Positions 10,656 to 21,541 of a stretch of DNA of 64,000 nt are shown one piece after another. The translations under genes were made by a program, and so were the position numbers. This DNA is from Antedon mediterranea (taxonomy: Eukaryota; Echinodermata; Crinoidea; Comatulida; Antedonidae). Numbering within the stretch: position 1 is the first letter of the stretch; each line of letters opens with the position of its first letter. The stretch lies in contig NC_092678.1 of assembly GCF_964355755.1 (NCBI RefSeq), positions 12,310,922 to 12,374,921 on the forward strand, written 5' to 3'. Below the pieces are notes generated by a model, which saw nothing but the letters and a program-made list of their open reading frames with translations, was not told the origin of the DNA and did no database searches.

Positions 10656-11014
10656 AAGATTGTAGCAGAATCATCAGAGAGAAGGGTGTCACAAAGGTCA
10701 CTTTCGTCCGGCGGGCCACCGGGTAGGCTCCCCATACTTCATCGGCTTCGCCACCGAAGCCCTGGAGAAGGTTACAGGGAAGGAGGCCAGTGAGGAGGCC
10801 AATTAATTGACTGTCCTTCGTCGAGTGCAGACGTGTTTGAGCGGAGCTCTCACACGTATACGTTTTTAGATACAGTACTCGCTTACCTGTGATAGCATGT
10901 TGCAAGGATAAGCTACTAACTGCATGAGACCTGTATACCTACCTGGATAGTGAACGTATCGGTTGCATTAAATATAGGTACACTTTTGTTATTTATTCTA
11001 ACTAAACATCTACA

Positions 11015-11863
11015 ATGGCCAACGTGGAAAACAAAGAGCCAAATATTTCTAATTTAAATATTAGCGCCGCTGAACCGAACACCTGGCTGTCGACTCTCAT
11101 CAAGTCAATCATGGGCTGCAAAACCATTGCTGATATTAAATCTACATTATGCGATGCAGTCACCAAGATTGTCTCCTTGGAAAAAGACATTACCATCCTC
11201 AATCTTGAAATCACCGGTTTACAAAAAGAACTGAGGAATTTGCACGCCGATATGCAGAAAAATTCTGATTTCATAGATGTTAAGCTGAAGGATATTGCCG
11301 AGGATACGCAGCAATCCACTACGGAATGCATAGAAGAGATACGCGACAAAATCGACAACCTAGAAGGACGTCAACGCCGTAACAATCTGAGGTTTACTGG
11401 CATACCCGAACAAGCGGAGGATAGTGAAGGTACTGTTAATTTCCTTTCCTCATTTATTTCCAATACCACCGGCATCAAAATCGCTAATGATGATATACAA
11501 CGAGCCCATCGAGTTGGACCACGTAATACCACCAGGGATAAACCGAGACCACTTGTTGCATACTTTCTCAGATATTCCACTAAAGAAAGAGTACGCAAGG
11601 CAGCTCCAAAGGTGAGACCTAAATTTAAAGATAATAACATCTACGTAAATAATGATTTTACCAGCAGAGTGATAAGTAGAAGAAAGGCATTATACTCATC
11701 GATGAAATACCTGCATTCCAACAAAGTAAAGGCCTGGCTCCACCTTGACAAATTGCGTTACATAGATGCAAATGGTTATGTTCGCACATTCATCGACATG
11801 GATCATCTTGCCAAATACTACCCGAACCTCAAGGAAGCACATGCCCCCGTAGCTACTGAGTAA
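11015..11863 (+). CDS. LINE ORF1 protein (coiled coil plus RRM-like, Transposase_22 type)
   Basis: This is an intact 282-residue frame starting at ATG 11,015. Residues about 50-118 form a heptad-rich coiled coil (KIVSLEKDITILNLEITGLQ). This is followed by RRNNLRFTGIPE and IQRAHRVGP, the signature of L1-type ORF1 RNA-binding domains, and a basic C-terminal part around STKERVRKAAPKV. Such proteins trimerise and coat the element's RNA. The ORF2 endonuclease begins about 190 bp downstream. It is the only apparently unbroken transposon protein in the window. Confidence 0.85.
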   Translation: MANVENKEPNISNLNISAAEPNTWLSTLIKSIMGCKTIADIKSTLCDAVTKIVSLEKDITILNLEITGLQKELRNLHADMQKNSDFIDVKLKDIAEDTQQSTTECIEEIRDKIDNLEGRQRRNNLRFTGIPEQAEDSEGTVNFLSSFISNTTGIKIANDDIQRAHRVGPRNTTRDKPRPLVAYFLRYSTKERVRKAAPKVRPKFKDNNIYVNNDFTSRVISRRKALYSSMKYLHSNKVKAWLHLDKLRYIDANGYVRTFIDMDHLAKYYPNLKEAHAPVATE

Positions 11864-12053
11864 TTCTAGTCGTCGCAATAATTTAACTTTACTTTGACTC
11901 TACTTACCGTCAACCGAAATATTACCTATAATATATTTTTATTTCAAGAATTGTTTATTTTGCTTCTCATTAATTATGTATTAATGTATACAGTCTCATG
12001 CATGCTTATTGCTGTATTTCTTTTTTAGATAACGCTATACGCAGCTATTGTTA

Positions 12054-15000
12054 ATGAATGTTAATTATCTTCACTTACTTCCTTTTTATGACTTTAATGT
12101 GAACTCTGAACTTACTAACAACAATGATATTTCTAACATAACCTTTAATCCAGTTAATTACAATGAAAATGACAAATATGATGAATCTTTTGATCAACTA
12201 ATTAATAATCTCAATTCACAGTCAGTTACCCTAGATGAATGCAGCTTTTATGATTATTCACAATTTAATTCTAAGTTTAATACATCCTTTAATACTAAAC
12301 TATCTCTCCTGCATCTTAATATTAGAAGTATTACGCATAAAGTTAATGATCTCGAATGCCTTTTGAATTCAATTAATAACAAATTTTCCATAATCGGTAT
12401 CAGTGAAACATGGCTTAATGAAAACTCCCCTATTCCTTTCATTAATAACTACTCCTTCTTTGCAAGCAATAGAAGCAATAATCAAATTGGCGGAGGAGTT
12501 GCATTTTTTATACGTAATGATATTAGCATTACAATTCGATATGACTTAAAATTACCAGACGACCTTTCCGAATCACTTTTTGTTGAGATTGAAAATTCAA
12601 AGACAAAAAATGATATTATAGGCATTATTTACAGAGCCCCCTGTGGAGGGCTAGATTCTTTTACTAAATCCGTCGATAATGTATTAACCCAAATTAACAA
12701 TGAAAACAAAAATTGTAATCTCATGGGCGACTTCAATATTGATTTATTAAAATTCCATAACCATAAATTAACAAACAACTATTTCAAAACCAACTAGGAT
12801 TACCTCAACTTCGGCCACCTTGATTGATTTTATTTTATTTTATTTTATGTCTTTTGGCACTGTGGCCAAGGATTACCAATAGTGAATTAATCACTGTCCT
12901 ATCAGATAGGTGGTAATCCCCCTGATACAGAGGCTATTGTGTGAACCAGTTCACCGGGGTAACCCCCTACTCTTTTTCGAATAATGAACTGGGTTCTTTA
13001 AAGTACACACAGGTTATAACTGTGTACACTGGACCTACGGTTTATAGTCCTTATCCGAGAAGACTTGTTCCACCACCAGAACTAGGAGCGAGTCGGCCTC
13101 GAACCCTTGCCGATGTTGTTGTTGGCTCTTTAGGTACGATAAACGGCGCCCCTGCCTTAACCGCTCGGCCATATGACTCGCTCATGACATGACTGATCAT
13201 TTTTATTCCAAACAATCTAACTATAAAATAGTTGCTGGTGTTTTACTTAATGATATCTCCGACCACCTTCCTATATTTCAGTTCATTGATCAAGAAATTA
13301 ATGATCAAAACCTTGATGATAATAGCGCCAACTATTCATTTCGTATAAACGACCTAAATGCCTTATCGATTGATTTAGAAGGTGAAGACTGGTCTATGAT
13401 ATTTGATTGTGACCCAAGATTGAGTTTTGATATATTTATTGAAAAATTTACAAATATCCACTCCAGACACTTGGTTAAAAGTAGTATAAAATCAAATAAA
13501 ACGTTTAAACAACCATGGATGTCATCTGCTCTCTTAAAATGTAGTTCTCGGAAACATAAACTTTATAACAAATATATGCACACACGTAGTAATAATGACA
13601 AATTAAACTATACAAAATATAATAATATTTTCACTAATCTTTGTCGCACTGCTAAAAAGAATTATTATACTTCCCAGTTTGATAGATATAAAGGTAATCT
13701 GAAGAACACATGGCTTGTAATAAATTCTGTTTTAAATAAAGGTAATAATAATAACAAGCACCCGAATCTAATTAAAGACGGTGATAATATTTACAAAACT
13801 CAAAAAGAGATATGTGAATCGTTTAACAACTATTTTTCTACAATTGGTCCTAATCTTATTAATAGTATGCCAACTAATATAACTGATCCATTATCTTATC
13901 TTCATTCTGCGTTTGCCAACTCATTTTATATTAGCCCAGTTTCAATTGATGATGTTAACCTAACTATATACAATCTAAATTCTAATAAAGGGTCTGGATC
14001 TGACGGTATTACTGCTCGTGTCTTAAAATCTGTATCTCCCTTAATCATCCACCAACTTACCCATTGTATAAATTCATCTTTTTTATCTGGCACTTTTCCA
14101 ACACACTTAAAACTAGCTAAAGTTGTGCCCATTTTCAAGAAAGGTGAACGAAGTCAATTATCTAATTACCGGCCAATATCACTACTTTCAGTGTTTTCCA
14201 AAATTATTGAAAAACTCATGTATTCTAAACTTTCTGATTATCTCACAAAATTTGATATACTTAATAAACGCCAATATGGTTTTCGAAAAAATCACTCTAC
14301 ATCCCATGCCGTTTTAGATCTTATTAATAATATTACAAATTCATTTGAATCAAAAGAAAATTTATTAAGTTTATTTATTGATCTTTCAAAGGCCTTCGAT
14401 GTTATTAATCACGATAATTTAATTAAAAAACTTGAGTGCTATGGAATTAGAGGTATTTCATTGAATTGGTTTAATAGTTATTTGAAAGATAGAAAACAAT
14501 ATGTTGCATTAGGATCTTGTACATCGTCGACGATGGATATTACTTGCGGAGTGCCACAGGGATCTGTGCTTGGGCCATTGCTCTTCCTTATTTATGTTAA
14601 TGATCTGGCTAATGTCAGTAACAAATTGCAAGTAATATCCTTCGCCGACGACACCACCTTATTTTACTCTAATTCCAATATTGATTTATTATTTACTACA
14701 TTCAATGATGAATTAACAAAATTTTGTGACTGGTTTATTTCAAACAAATTACTTATTAATACTCTTAAAACAAATTATTTAATTTTTCACAATTCTCAAC
14801 GTAAACTAAAAGTTGATGACCTAAATATACTTCTTGGCGGAATTCAAATTGAACGCAAAACTGAAACACTTTTTTTAGGTGTATATATTCATGAAAACCT
14901 CAAATGGACCAGTCATCAAAATTACGTTTCGAAAAAAATATCAAGATCTATTAGTATTATTAACAGACTTAAGCACTTCTTCCCTCTAAATATTTTAATT

Positions 15001-15477
15001 TCTCTTTATAACACACTTGTACTTCCTTATTTCCAGTATTGTAACATTATTTGGGCTGCAGATTACTCTTCTAATATTGCTAGATTAACTAAATTACAAA
15101 AACGTGCAGCTAGAATTATTACTTTTTCACCATATAGAACCTCATCTGAACCCCTTTTTAAACGTCTTGGTATATTAAAATTAACGGATATCCACAATGT
15201 TCAAGTTGCCAGTTTTATGTTTAATTATTTTAAAAACCAACTTCCTATTTCTATGATTGATATGCTCTGTAAACGTACCAAATTTCACAATTACAATTTA
15301 AGAACTTCTCATTTAAACATTCCTTTTGCTAGACTTACATAAACTAAATTTTTTATAACTATATCAGGTCCTAATTTGTGGAATCATATCCCACCAAATA
15401 TCAAAACGTCAATATCATTATTTACTTTTCGAAAAAAGTTAAAGAATCATTATATATCTAAATATTATACTGCTTAG
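12054..15477 (+). pseudogene. LINE ORF2 (APE endonuclease and reverse transcriptase), three lesions
   Basis: The endonuclease shows HLNIRSI, the catalytic Glu in ISETWLNE, GGGVAFFIRND, GIIYRAP and GDFNID, then STSATLID, with SDHLPI after the inserted SINE. The RT (in 13,195-15,342) has IDLSKAFDVINHDNL (about 14,371), GVPQGSVLGPLLFLIYVND and the catalytic FADD at 14,641-14,652. Lesions: a deletion with frameshift near 12,790, the SINE at 12,829-13,193, and a TAA at 15,340-15,342 that cuts off a C-terminal tail still open to the TAG at 15,475-15,477 (GPNLWNHIPPNIK, a typical end motif). ATG 12,054 is the first in-frame ATG. Confidence 0.85.
12829..13193 (-). mobile_element. tRNA-derived SINE inserted into LINE ORF2
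   Basis: The minus strand begins near 13,187 with a tRNA-Ser/Leu-like head: A box TGGCCGAGCGGTTAAGGC and B box GGTTCGAGGCC, separated by a long variable region. A body follows, and the element ends in TAAAATAAAATAAAATAAAA (12,829-12,847). It is flanked by TGAT on both sides (12,825-12,828 and 13,194-13,197), a short target-site duplication. Removing the SINE and one TGAT gives the expected endonuclease reading TLIDHFYSKQ. Confidence 0.85.
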
Positions 15478-16009
15478 TTAATATGCTTATTATCATTATT
15501 TATACTCATATACTATTTATGTCTTACACAAAATATTAGTTGTTGTTTATTATTGCAATCTTTAATCTATACTATATATAATGTATATATAGTATATACT
15601 ATATATATACTGGAATTATAATTTATGTATACATATTTTTTTTTTCATTTACCAATATCGGTAGTTATTTCATTTATAATTATCATGAAACTATTGAAAT
15701 ATAATTTAAATAATTTTTATAAAGAAGATGTTAGTTATGTTATTATACTGTAATTTTTTATCCTAAATTATATAATTATATATTCTAGGTTATTTTTATT
15801 TTTTTAGTAATGTGTTTTGTTATGGGTCCCTACGAGACAAGGTTTTAACTTCTAGAAGGGATCCATGATAATAATGACTACCAATTACTGCTTTATCTAT
15901 GTTCACTTTAATATCTTTTTTCTATTTTGTATATATTCATTCATTATTATCTAAATAAATATTATCTGAATCTGAATCTATTATCTGAATCTGAATCTGA
16001 GGTCCTGGA

Positions 16010-16290
16010 CCTCACCTGGAAGTATGGCCGGGATCTGATTCCGGAATAGTCTTGCTCCGCCAAGGAGCCCAGAAGTGTTTTTGTTGTCTTATTAATCAAA
16101 TTAAAGAAGAGTACAGTTATTTTAGTTCAGTTAACAAAAGATTGTTTAGTTGCAATTTGCACCAGGCCCACGGCCGGGTGCTACGTTTCGGATCACCAGT
16201 TAGCGATTTATGGAACCCAGTCTCAGGGACTGGGAAGCAACGCTGGCCAGGTGACCCCGAAAGACTACCTCTTTTTCAAAAACCGGGGGG
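16010..16290. other. GC-richer segment of unknown origin
   Basis: The base composition differs from the surrounding AT-rich DNA. It ends in a purine-rich run (AAAAACCGGGGGGAG at 16,278-16,292) that would suit a polypurine tract. The open frame at 16,052-16,297 gives no recognisable protein. Confidence 0.35.
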
Positions 16291-16292
16291 AG

Positions 16293-16611
16293 TGTAGTAT
16301 CGACCGTAAGGGGCATGGCCACTGAATGAATTGCCCGAACCTACCAACCGTATGCGGGCACCTGGTTCTAGTACTCGTGACGTATGGACGTCTGGGCGTC
16401 ATGCGCAGACGGTTGGAGCAGACGAGAAATCGGGGCAGTTAGCCATGGAGTTTGCCGTGGCTAGACGGATATTATACGGCTATTAGCAGTAGAATATTGT
16501 TTACCATAGGATTATAATTCTTACATTGGATTTGCCCCAAGTGTGAAGAAGTTCCCAGATAGGTGAGTAGATCTGGTCACTTTTATAAGCGGGGTGAATA
16601 AAATACTACCA
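16293..16611 (+). mobile_element. Possible LTR remnant
   Basis: After the purine run, TGTAGTAT opens a 319-bp stretch that closes with ATACTACCA, near-inverted termini of the TG...CA type. A poly-A signal (AATAAA) lies just before the end. No second LTR, primer-binding site or pol sequence was found. This could equally be the 5' region of the following LINE. Confidence 0.3.
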
Positions 16612-16899
16612 TCACGGACAGCGTCAAATGAAACTGAACTCACTGGGCCTAAAATATTGGAAATTGAGCCTAAGGATTACCAGAAATTTATCAATTTATA
16701 ACTGGTGAGTTTATCTACAGAACAATACACTAGCGGTTTTGGATTTCTCTAATAATGTGAGATTTTAAAAGGCAAAATTTCTTTTTTTGCGCCAAACCAT
16801 AATAATAGAGTTGCGGCATCACAATAGAGTTCGACATCAAAATAGAGTTACGTAATAGCCACAACGTACGTACGTTTGGTTTGTTTAAAAACTTTGGCG

Positions 16900-17737
16900 A
16901 TGACAGTCAACGGAATTTTGACAGTTATTTGCATCTATTTGACGATCTTACGTTACACAATAAACGTAACGAATGGAATTACGAATGATATCCCAGGTCC
17001 AACTTTTGCTATATTGTTCAACAATGATAAGAAATGTGTGATATCCTATAATGAAGGTTCAGCTTTCCTTGCTATGGCACCATCAAAATTCCACCGACAT
17101 AGGAACATTTCGAAAAACATAATTTTTCAGAACATTCATCATCTGTATGCTTCGATGAGGAGATGTTGAAGTTAATCCTGGACCAACTGGAAAGTCACGA
17201 GCTCGCACACCAAAATGCTCATGTCAAGGATGTGGAAGAGGTGTCATTTCACGAAGTAAAGCAGTAGATTGTGGTGGCTGTGGAAAGTGGACACATATCA
17301 AATGTACACATGGATTCATATCGGACGAGAAATACAAACGGCTTGTAGATGGTCAACATTCGTTCTCGTATATCTGCGACGAATGTTCTATTGCAGCATT
17401 GCCTTTTGCAGCGGAAGATGTTCCAGACGACACTCCATCAGATGATGTTGTAAATGACGGTAGCGCAGATTCCAACGATGAAATTAGCTCATTTTCAAAA
17501 TGGAGGACTTTTAAAAAGAAAGTCCTACATTTCATCCATGCAAATGTCAGATCTCTACCACCTAAAATCTCCGAAATACGAAAAATAATACATCAAACAA
17601 ACGTTGCTGTGTTTTCTATAAGTGAATCCTGGCTTGACAATTCTGTTCCACACGACGAAATAAAAGTAGATAACTACATATTGCTAAGAAAGGACAGAGC
17701 TAGAGATGGTGGCGGAGTGTGTTTACGTGCGGAGTGA
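16900..17737 (+). pseudogene. N-terminal region of 2A LINE: hydrophobic leader, 2A-like motif, PHD-like finger, start of endonuclease
   Basis: The leader frame (ATG 16,900) encodes a hydrophobic stretch (ILTVICIYLTILRYTINV) and ends at 17,169. In the other frame, open from 17,159 to 17,737, GDVEVNPGP fits the 2A consensus D-V/I-E-x-N-P-G-P, at which ribosomes skip a peptide bond. A TGA stands directly before it (17,156-17,158), so leader and 2A are now out of frame. Then come CSCQGC, CGGCGKWTHIKC and YICDEC (PHD-type C4HC3), an acidic linker, and the endonuclease start HANVRSLPPK with SISESWLDN. Confidence 0.75.
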
Positions 17738-18269
17738 TCTAGCATTCAACGAAAAACAAGATTTGCAAAATGATAACGAGGAAAGCATATGGTTGGAAAT
17801 ATTACTCCCAAAAACGAAACCTATTGTATTCGGGGTATGCTATCGTCCACCATGGGACAAAGATTTTTGAGAACAATTAGAGGTTCCCCTTTCTGAGATT
17901 AACATTAGTTCTGAAATAATTTTAATGGGAGATTTAAATATAGACTTTAAGAACAAGAAAACGTCTCTGTATAGAAAATTAAATAATGTTTTATCAATGT
18001 TTAATTGTAAACAAATTATAGATAAACCAACACGAATTACGACTACAACTAGTACTATAATCGATCATGTTATATGTAACCAAATGTCAACCATCTCAGA
18101 TCACGGTGTAATAGAAACATGGCTCAGTGACCATTATATTGTATTTTGTACACGAAAAATTAACAGAGAGCCCTCAAATATGCATAACACGATTAAAATT
18201 AGATCGTTAAAAAATTACAATATAAACGAATTCAAATCAAAACTGTTGACATTTATTGGTCAAACGTAA
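17738..18269 (+). pseudogene. APE endonuclease of the 2A LINE, second half
   Basis: After a frame change near 17,720 the reading continues with FGVCYRPPWDKDF, a TGA at about 17,868, then ILMGDLNIDFKNK, STIIDHVICNQ and WLSDHYIVFC, the conserved catalytic blocks (GDxN and SDH) of LINE AP-endonucleases. It ends at 18,269 after another lesion. The protein cuts target DNA to prime reverse transcription in active elements. This copy cannot. Confidence 0.75.
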
Positions 18270-18369
18270 CTTCTTCAATCGATGTTAATACTACTTGGAC
18301 TGATTTTAAGGATACCTTGCTTAAAGTAATAAACGATGTAGCCCCCACTTAAATAAGTACGAATCAAAG

Positions 18370-21066
18370 CAAGAAATGAACCGTGGATGAATAATTATAT
18401 TGTAGAAAACATAAAAAATCCTTCTACATCAGAAATTTAAAACAGATAGATCGGAAATTACTTACCAGAGGTATTGTAAATTAAACTAAGGCAAAAGCCG
18501 AATACATCAATAAAAAAAAATATGGAAGCATCTCAAATCATTAGGTTACGGTATTAAGTCTCTCACAATTGTCTTTAAGACAAACGATACCATATACTTT
18601 GATACATTAAGTGTTACCACAACTGTTTTAATACATTTTTTACTACTGTTGCTGCTAAACTAGCTAGCAACTTGAAATCAGTTTGGTTTTGAATTGATTT
18701 GGTATTGAATCACATACGTTTAAGGAGTTTTACAGCAAAAAGGGAATCGCACATGGTGCATTCAAACTTAAGGAAGTAACTGAAGAATTTGTAAACAATG
18801 AGCTCAACAAACTTAATACTTCTAAAGGCACATGATTGGATGGCATCATCCCTGCCAAATTTTTGAAAGATGGGGCCGATATCATACGAGCTCCTGCTAC
18901 ATTTATTATTAATTTATCTATATCAACTGGTATTTTACCTTATGAACTAAAGGAGGTCAGATGTTTCAAACTATAGGCCAATAAGTGTTCTTAATTTTTT
19001 TTCTAAGGTACTTGAGCTTTCAATATATATTGTCAACTTGAGGATTATCTAAATGAAAATAATGTACTGTATCAATACTAGACTGGGTTCCGTAAAGGCT
19101 ATTCAACAGATACAAGCTTAATTCATATGACTGATTATTATAAGAAGGAAATTATCAAATGACTCTTTTGTATGTATGATTACTCTAGACTTACAAAAAG
19201 CATTCGATACAGTGGACCATGATATAATGTGTAGTAAATTAGAAGCTATGGAGGTGGAAAGTGTTAACTGGTTCCGATCATATTCAGGTAATAGACAGCA
19301 AGTAGTAAATATTAATAAAGTAATGTCAACACCTCGTCATTTACCATGAGGTGTGCCCCAGGGCAGTATACTAGGTCCTCTATTATTTATTTGCTATGTA
19401 AATGACATTTCGATTAGTTTAAGTTCCAAACCATTTATGTACGGTGATGATACTGTTATAATTGTTGACGACAAAGATCTGAATACAATCTCCTTAATTT
19501 TAAGTAATGAATTACAATCTTGTAATCACTGGCTTATAGAGAACAAATTGTCGCTTCATTTAGGAACAAGGCCAACAGCCATTAAGTCGCGTGCTACAAT
19601 GCATAGTGATACCGGACCGACAGACAGACCGACAGACCGACAGACCGACAGACAGACAGACAGAGAGACCGACCGACCGACATAGTGAACTATACTGACC
19701 GATATTACTGAACATGTTTAAAAATTTTGAAATGTTTAAAAACATTTATTTTTTTTTTATTTACACGTGCGTAGCCTGTCACTTTCGACGTGCTCGTATA
19801 ACGTAATTTCGAGTTGAAAAGTAAGTCAAGAAAACAGAAATCGGGCAAAAAGAGTGCGCAATAACATTTAACGCGCAGTGCGCGCGCAAAAATATGCGCA
19901 CTCATGGCAATTTTGTAAACGCTTAAAATTGCCTGAAATGTACTCTTATTTCATCGAAAATAAATTTTGAAAATGTTAAGCGCGCGTACGCATGCGTTAC
20001 ATGCGCTACGCATGTAATTGTATTGCCATATGATGATTTATGCCCTGAAATTTATGAGTACCAAATTTTATTTAATTGTGATTCATGGTTGTGAAGATAT
20101 GATTACAAACGTGATTTCGTTAAATCGTGCGTAGACCACGTAATTTTTTATTGCGCACCGTGAAAACATAACCACATTGATTCCTGTCCATAAGGAATAT
20201 ACTGTGAAAAATTGACTTAGATAGATTAAACTGATATCAAGATAAGGTCAGAAAGCGATAAAACGCATAGTGATACCGGACCGACAGACAGACAGACAGA
20301 CCGACAGACAGACCGACAGACAGACAGACAGACAGACCGACCGACCGACATAGTGAACTATAGAGTCGCTTCCACGCGACTAAAAACTGAAGCTATATTG
20401 TTTGGTACTAAAAATAAACTCAAAAGAGCTACCGAATTAAGTGTTTTATGTAACGGAAAACAGATAAGAAATGTAGAATCAGTTAAATACTTGGGTGTTG
20501 AACTTGATAGAAAACTTTCAGAAGAATTAATTGCAAAATCAATTGTTAAGAAAAGTGCAGATAGACAACGATTTATGTATAGACAGGCAAAAGCTGTAAA
20601 CGTAAACTCAAAGAAAATACTTTGCTCTGCATTAATCCAATGTCACTACGATTACGTTTGCTCATCATGGTATTCAGCTCTTCCAATTTACATAAAAAAT
20701 AAATTACAGGTTATGCAAAATAAAGTAGTTCGTTTCATTAGCAATAAGGGACCACGCAGTCATGTTGGCCAGCGTGAATTAGATGAGCTTGGTATGTTAA
20801 ACGTTGCAGATCGTGTTATTCAATTAAAACTAAACCATGTATACAAAATATCAAAGTCTACCGGAGCAGAATATCTTTATCAGCATTTTATTAACATTTC
20901 GGAAATACATAACTACAATACTAGACAAAGTAAAATGAATTATGTTAAAACAAGAGTAACCAGCCAAAATTGTAATACATTTTATGTTATTGCTATACAA
21001 GAATGGAATAAACTACCAAATACTATTAAGTCTTCAACTAGTCTACATAAATTCAAGTTAAATTAG
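18370..21066 (+). pseudogene. Reverse transcriptase of the 2A LINE, broken and interrupted
   Basis: Degraded N-terminal RT blocks run from 18,370 to 19,340: the GIIPAKFLKDGADI block near 18,841, the RPISVL block near 18,975, and TLDLQKAFDTVDHDIM near 19,180. PQGSILGPLLFICYVNDI is at 19,355, and the catalytic box reads YGDD (19,439-19,450) rather than YADD. The frame is cut after NKLSLHLG at 19,564 and resumes at 20,384 with KTEAILFGTKNKL. The C-terminal part runs to 21,066 (VRFISNKGPRSHVGQRE, QEWNKLPNTIKSS). Removing the insertion joins the two halves in sense. Confidence 0.8.
19566..20383 (+). mobile_element. GACCGAC-repeat element, long form, inserted in the RT of the 2A LINE
   Basis: It starts ACAAGGCCAACAGCCATTAA and ends GCTTCCACGCGACTA. 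GACCGAC/GACAGAC tracts lie at about 19,612-19,680 and 20,276-20,346, each preceded by GATACCGGACCGAC and followed by CATAGTGAACTATA. The 560-bp core contains CGTACGCATGCG-rich stretches and ACCGTGAAAACATAACC. The opposite-strand copy at 5339-6082 is alike over its whole length. No protein is encoded. Confidence 0.8.
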
Positions 21067-21541
21067 GCTACACTAATCTAAGCGACCAAATCTAGTTTGC
21101 ATACTGGGGTTAAGTAAATTAGTATCGCTATTTTAATATTTTACCGTAAATATTTTACATATTTTAAAGTATTTAACTCAACTATAAAGATTTTAAAGCT
21201 GAAGTAGTTTTTAAAATATCTTATGTTCTAATGTTTCTGTTGATTTTAAATTGATTTTATTATAGGCCTATTTCTAGTTTTATAGTAATAGTGTATTTAA
21301 GTAAATTTTAAAAGTATTCATGTATTTATTTAAGGTAGTTTATTTTAATACATCATGTCTTAATGTATTTTAAATGTTATGGAGTGTACCGATAATTTTT
21401 TTGTCATAGGACCCCAACGGAAATAAACCGTAAGGTTTTATTGGGTCATCCTGAGCTTTGTTTTTTACTTTTAAGTTTATATTACAACCGTCCATTATTG
21501 TATTGTTAATTATGTGCTCGAATTAAAATTGAATTGAATTG

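Larger units (their letters stand above)
10657..16005 (+). mobile_element. Two-ORF LINE (L1-type ORF1p, APE endonuclease, RT), nearly full length
   Basis: A GC-richer 5' leader (10,657-11,014) is followed by ORF1 (11,015-11,863), ORF2 (12,054-15,477 including lesions), a 3' region and a short repeated tail of ATCTGA units (about 15,963-16,002). ORF1 is intact. ORF2 carries a small deletion with frameshift near 12,790, a SINE insertion at 12,829-13,193 and a premature stop at 15,340-15,342. It is otherwise well preserved, which points to a fairly recent insertion. Confidence 0.85.
16876..21541 (+). mobile_element. LINE with 2A-like motif, PHD-like finger, endonuclease and RT, split by a smaller element
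   Basis: From 5' to 3': a hydrophobic N-terminal frame (ATG 16,900), a 2A-like motif at 17,159-17,185, a C4HC3 finger (17,200-17,400), an APE endonuclease (17,535-18,260) and an RT (18,370-21,066). The 3' end has a TTGAATTGAATTGA tail at 21,527-21,541. The RT is interrupted at 19,565 by an 818-bp GACCGAC element. Several frameshifts and stops show that it is dead. The domain order matches CR1-like sea urchin elements reported to encode 2A peptides. Confidence 0.8.

Noticed and set aside
10382-10735. Open frames rich in S-V-G-R repeats, also at 19,560-19,745
   Set aside because: They are translations of the GACCGAC tract of the mobile element.
16052-16297. 81-codon open frame
   Set aside because: No domain or codon pattern is seen. 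It lies in the GC-rich stretch before the possible LTR and gave no recognisable gag, pol or host protein.
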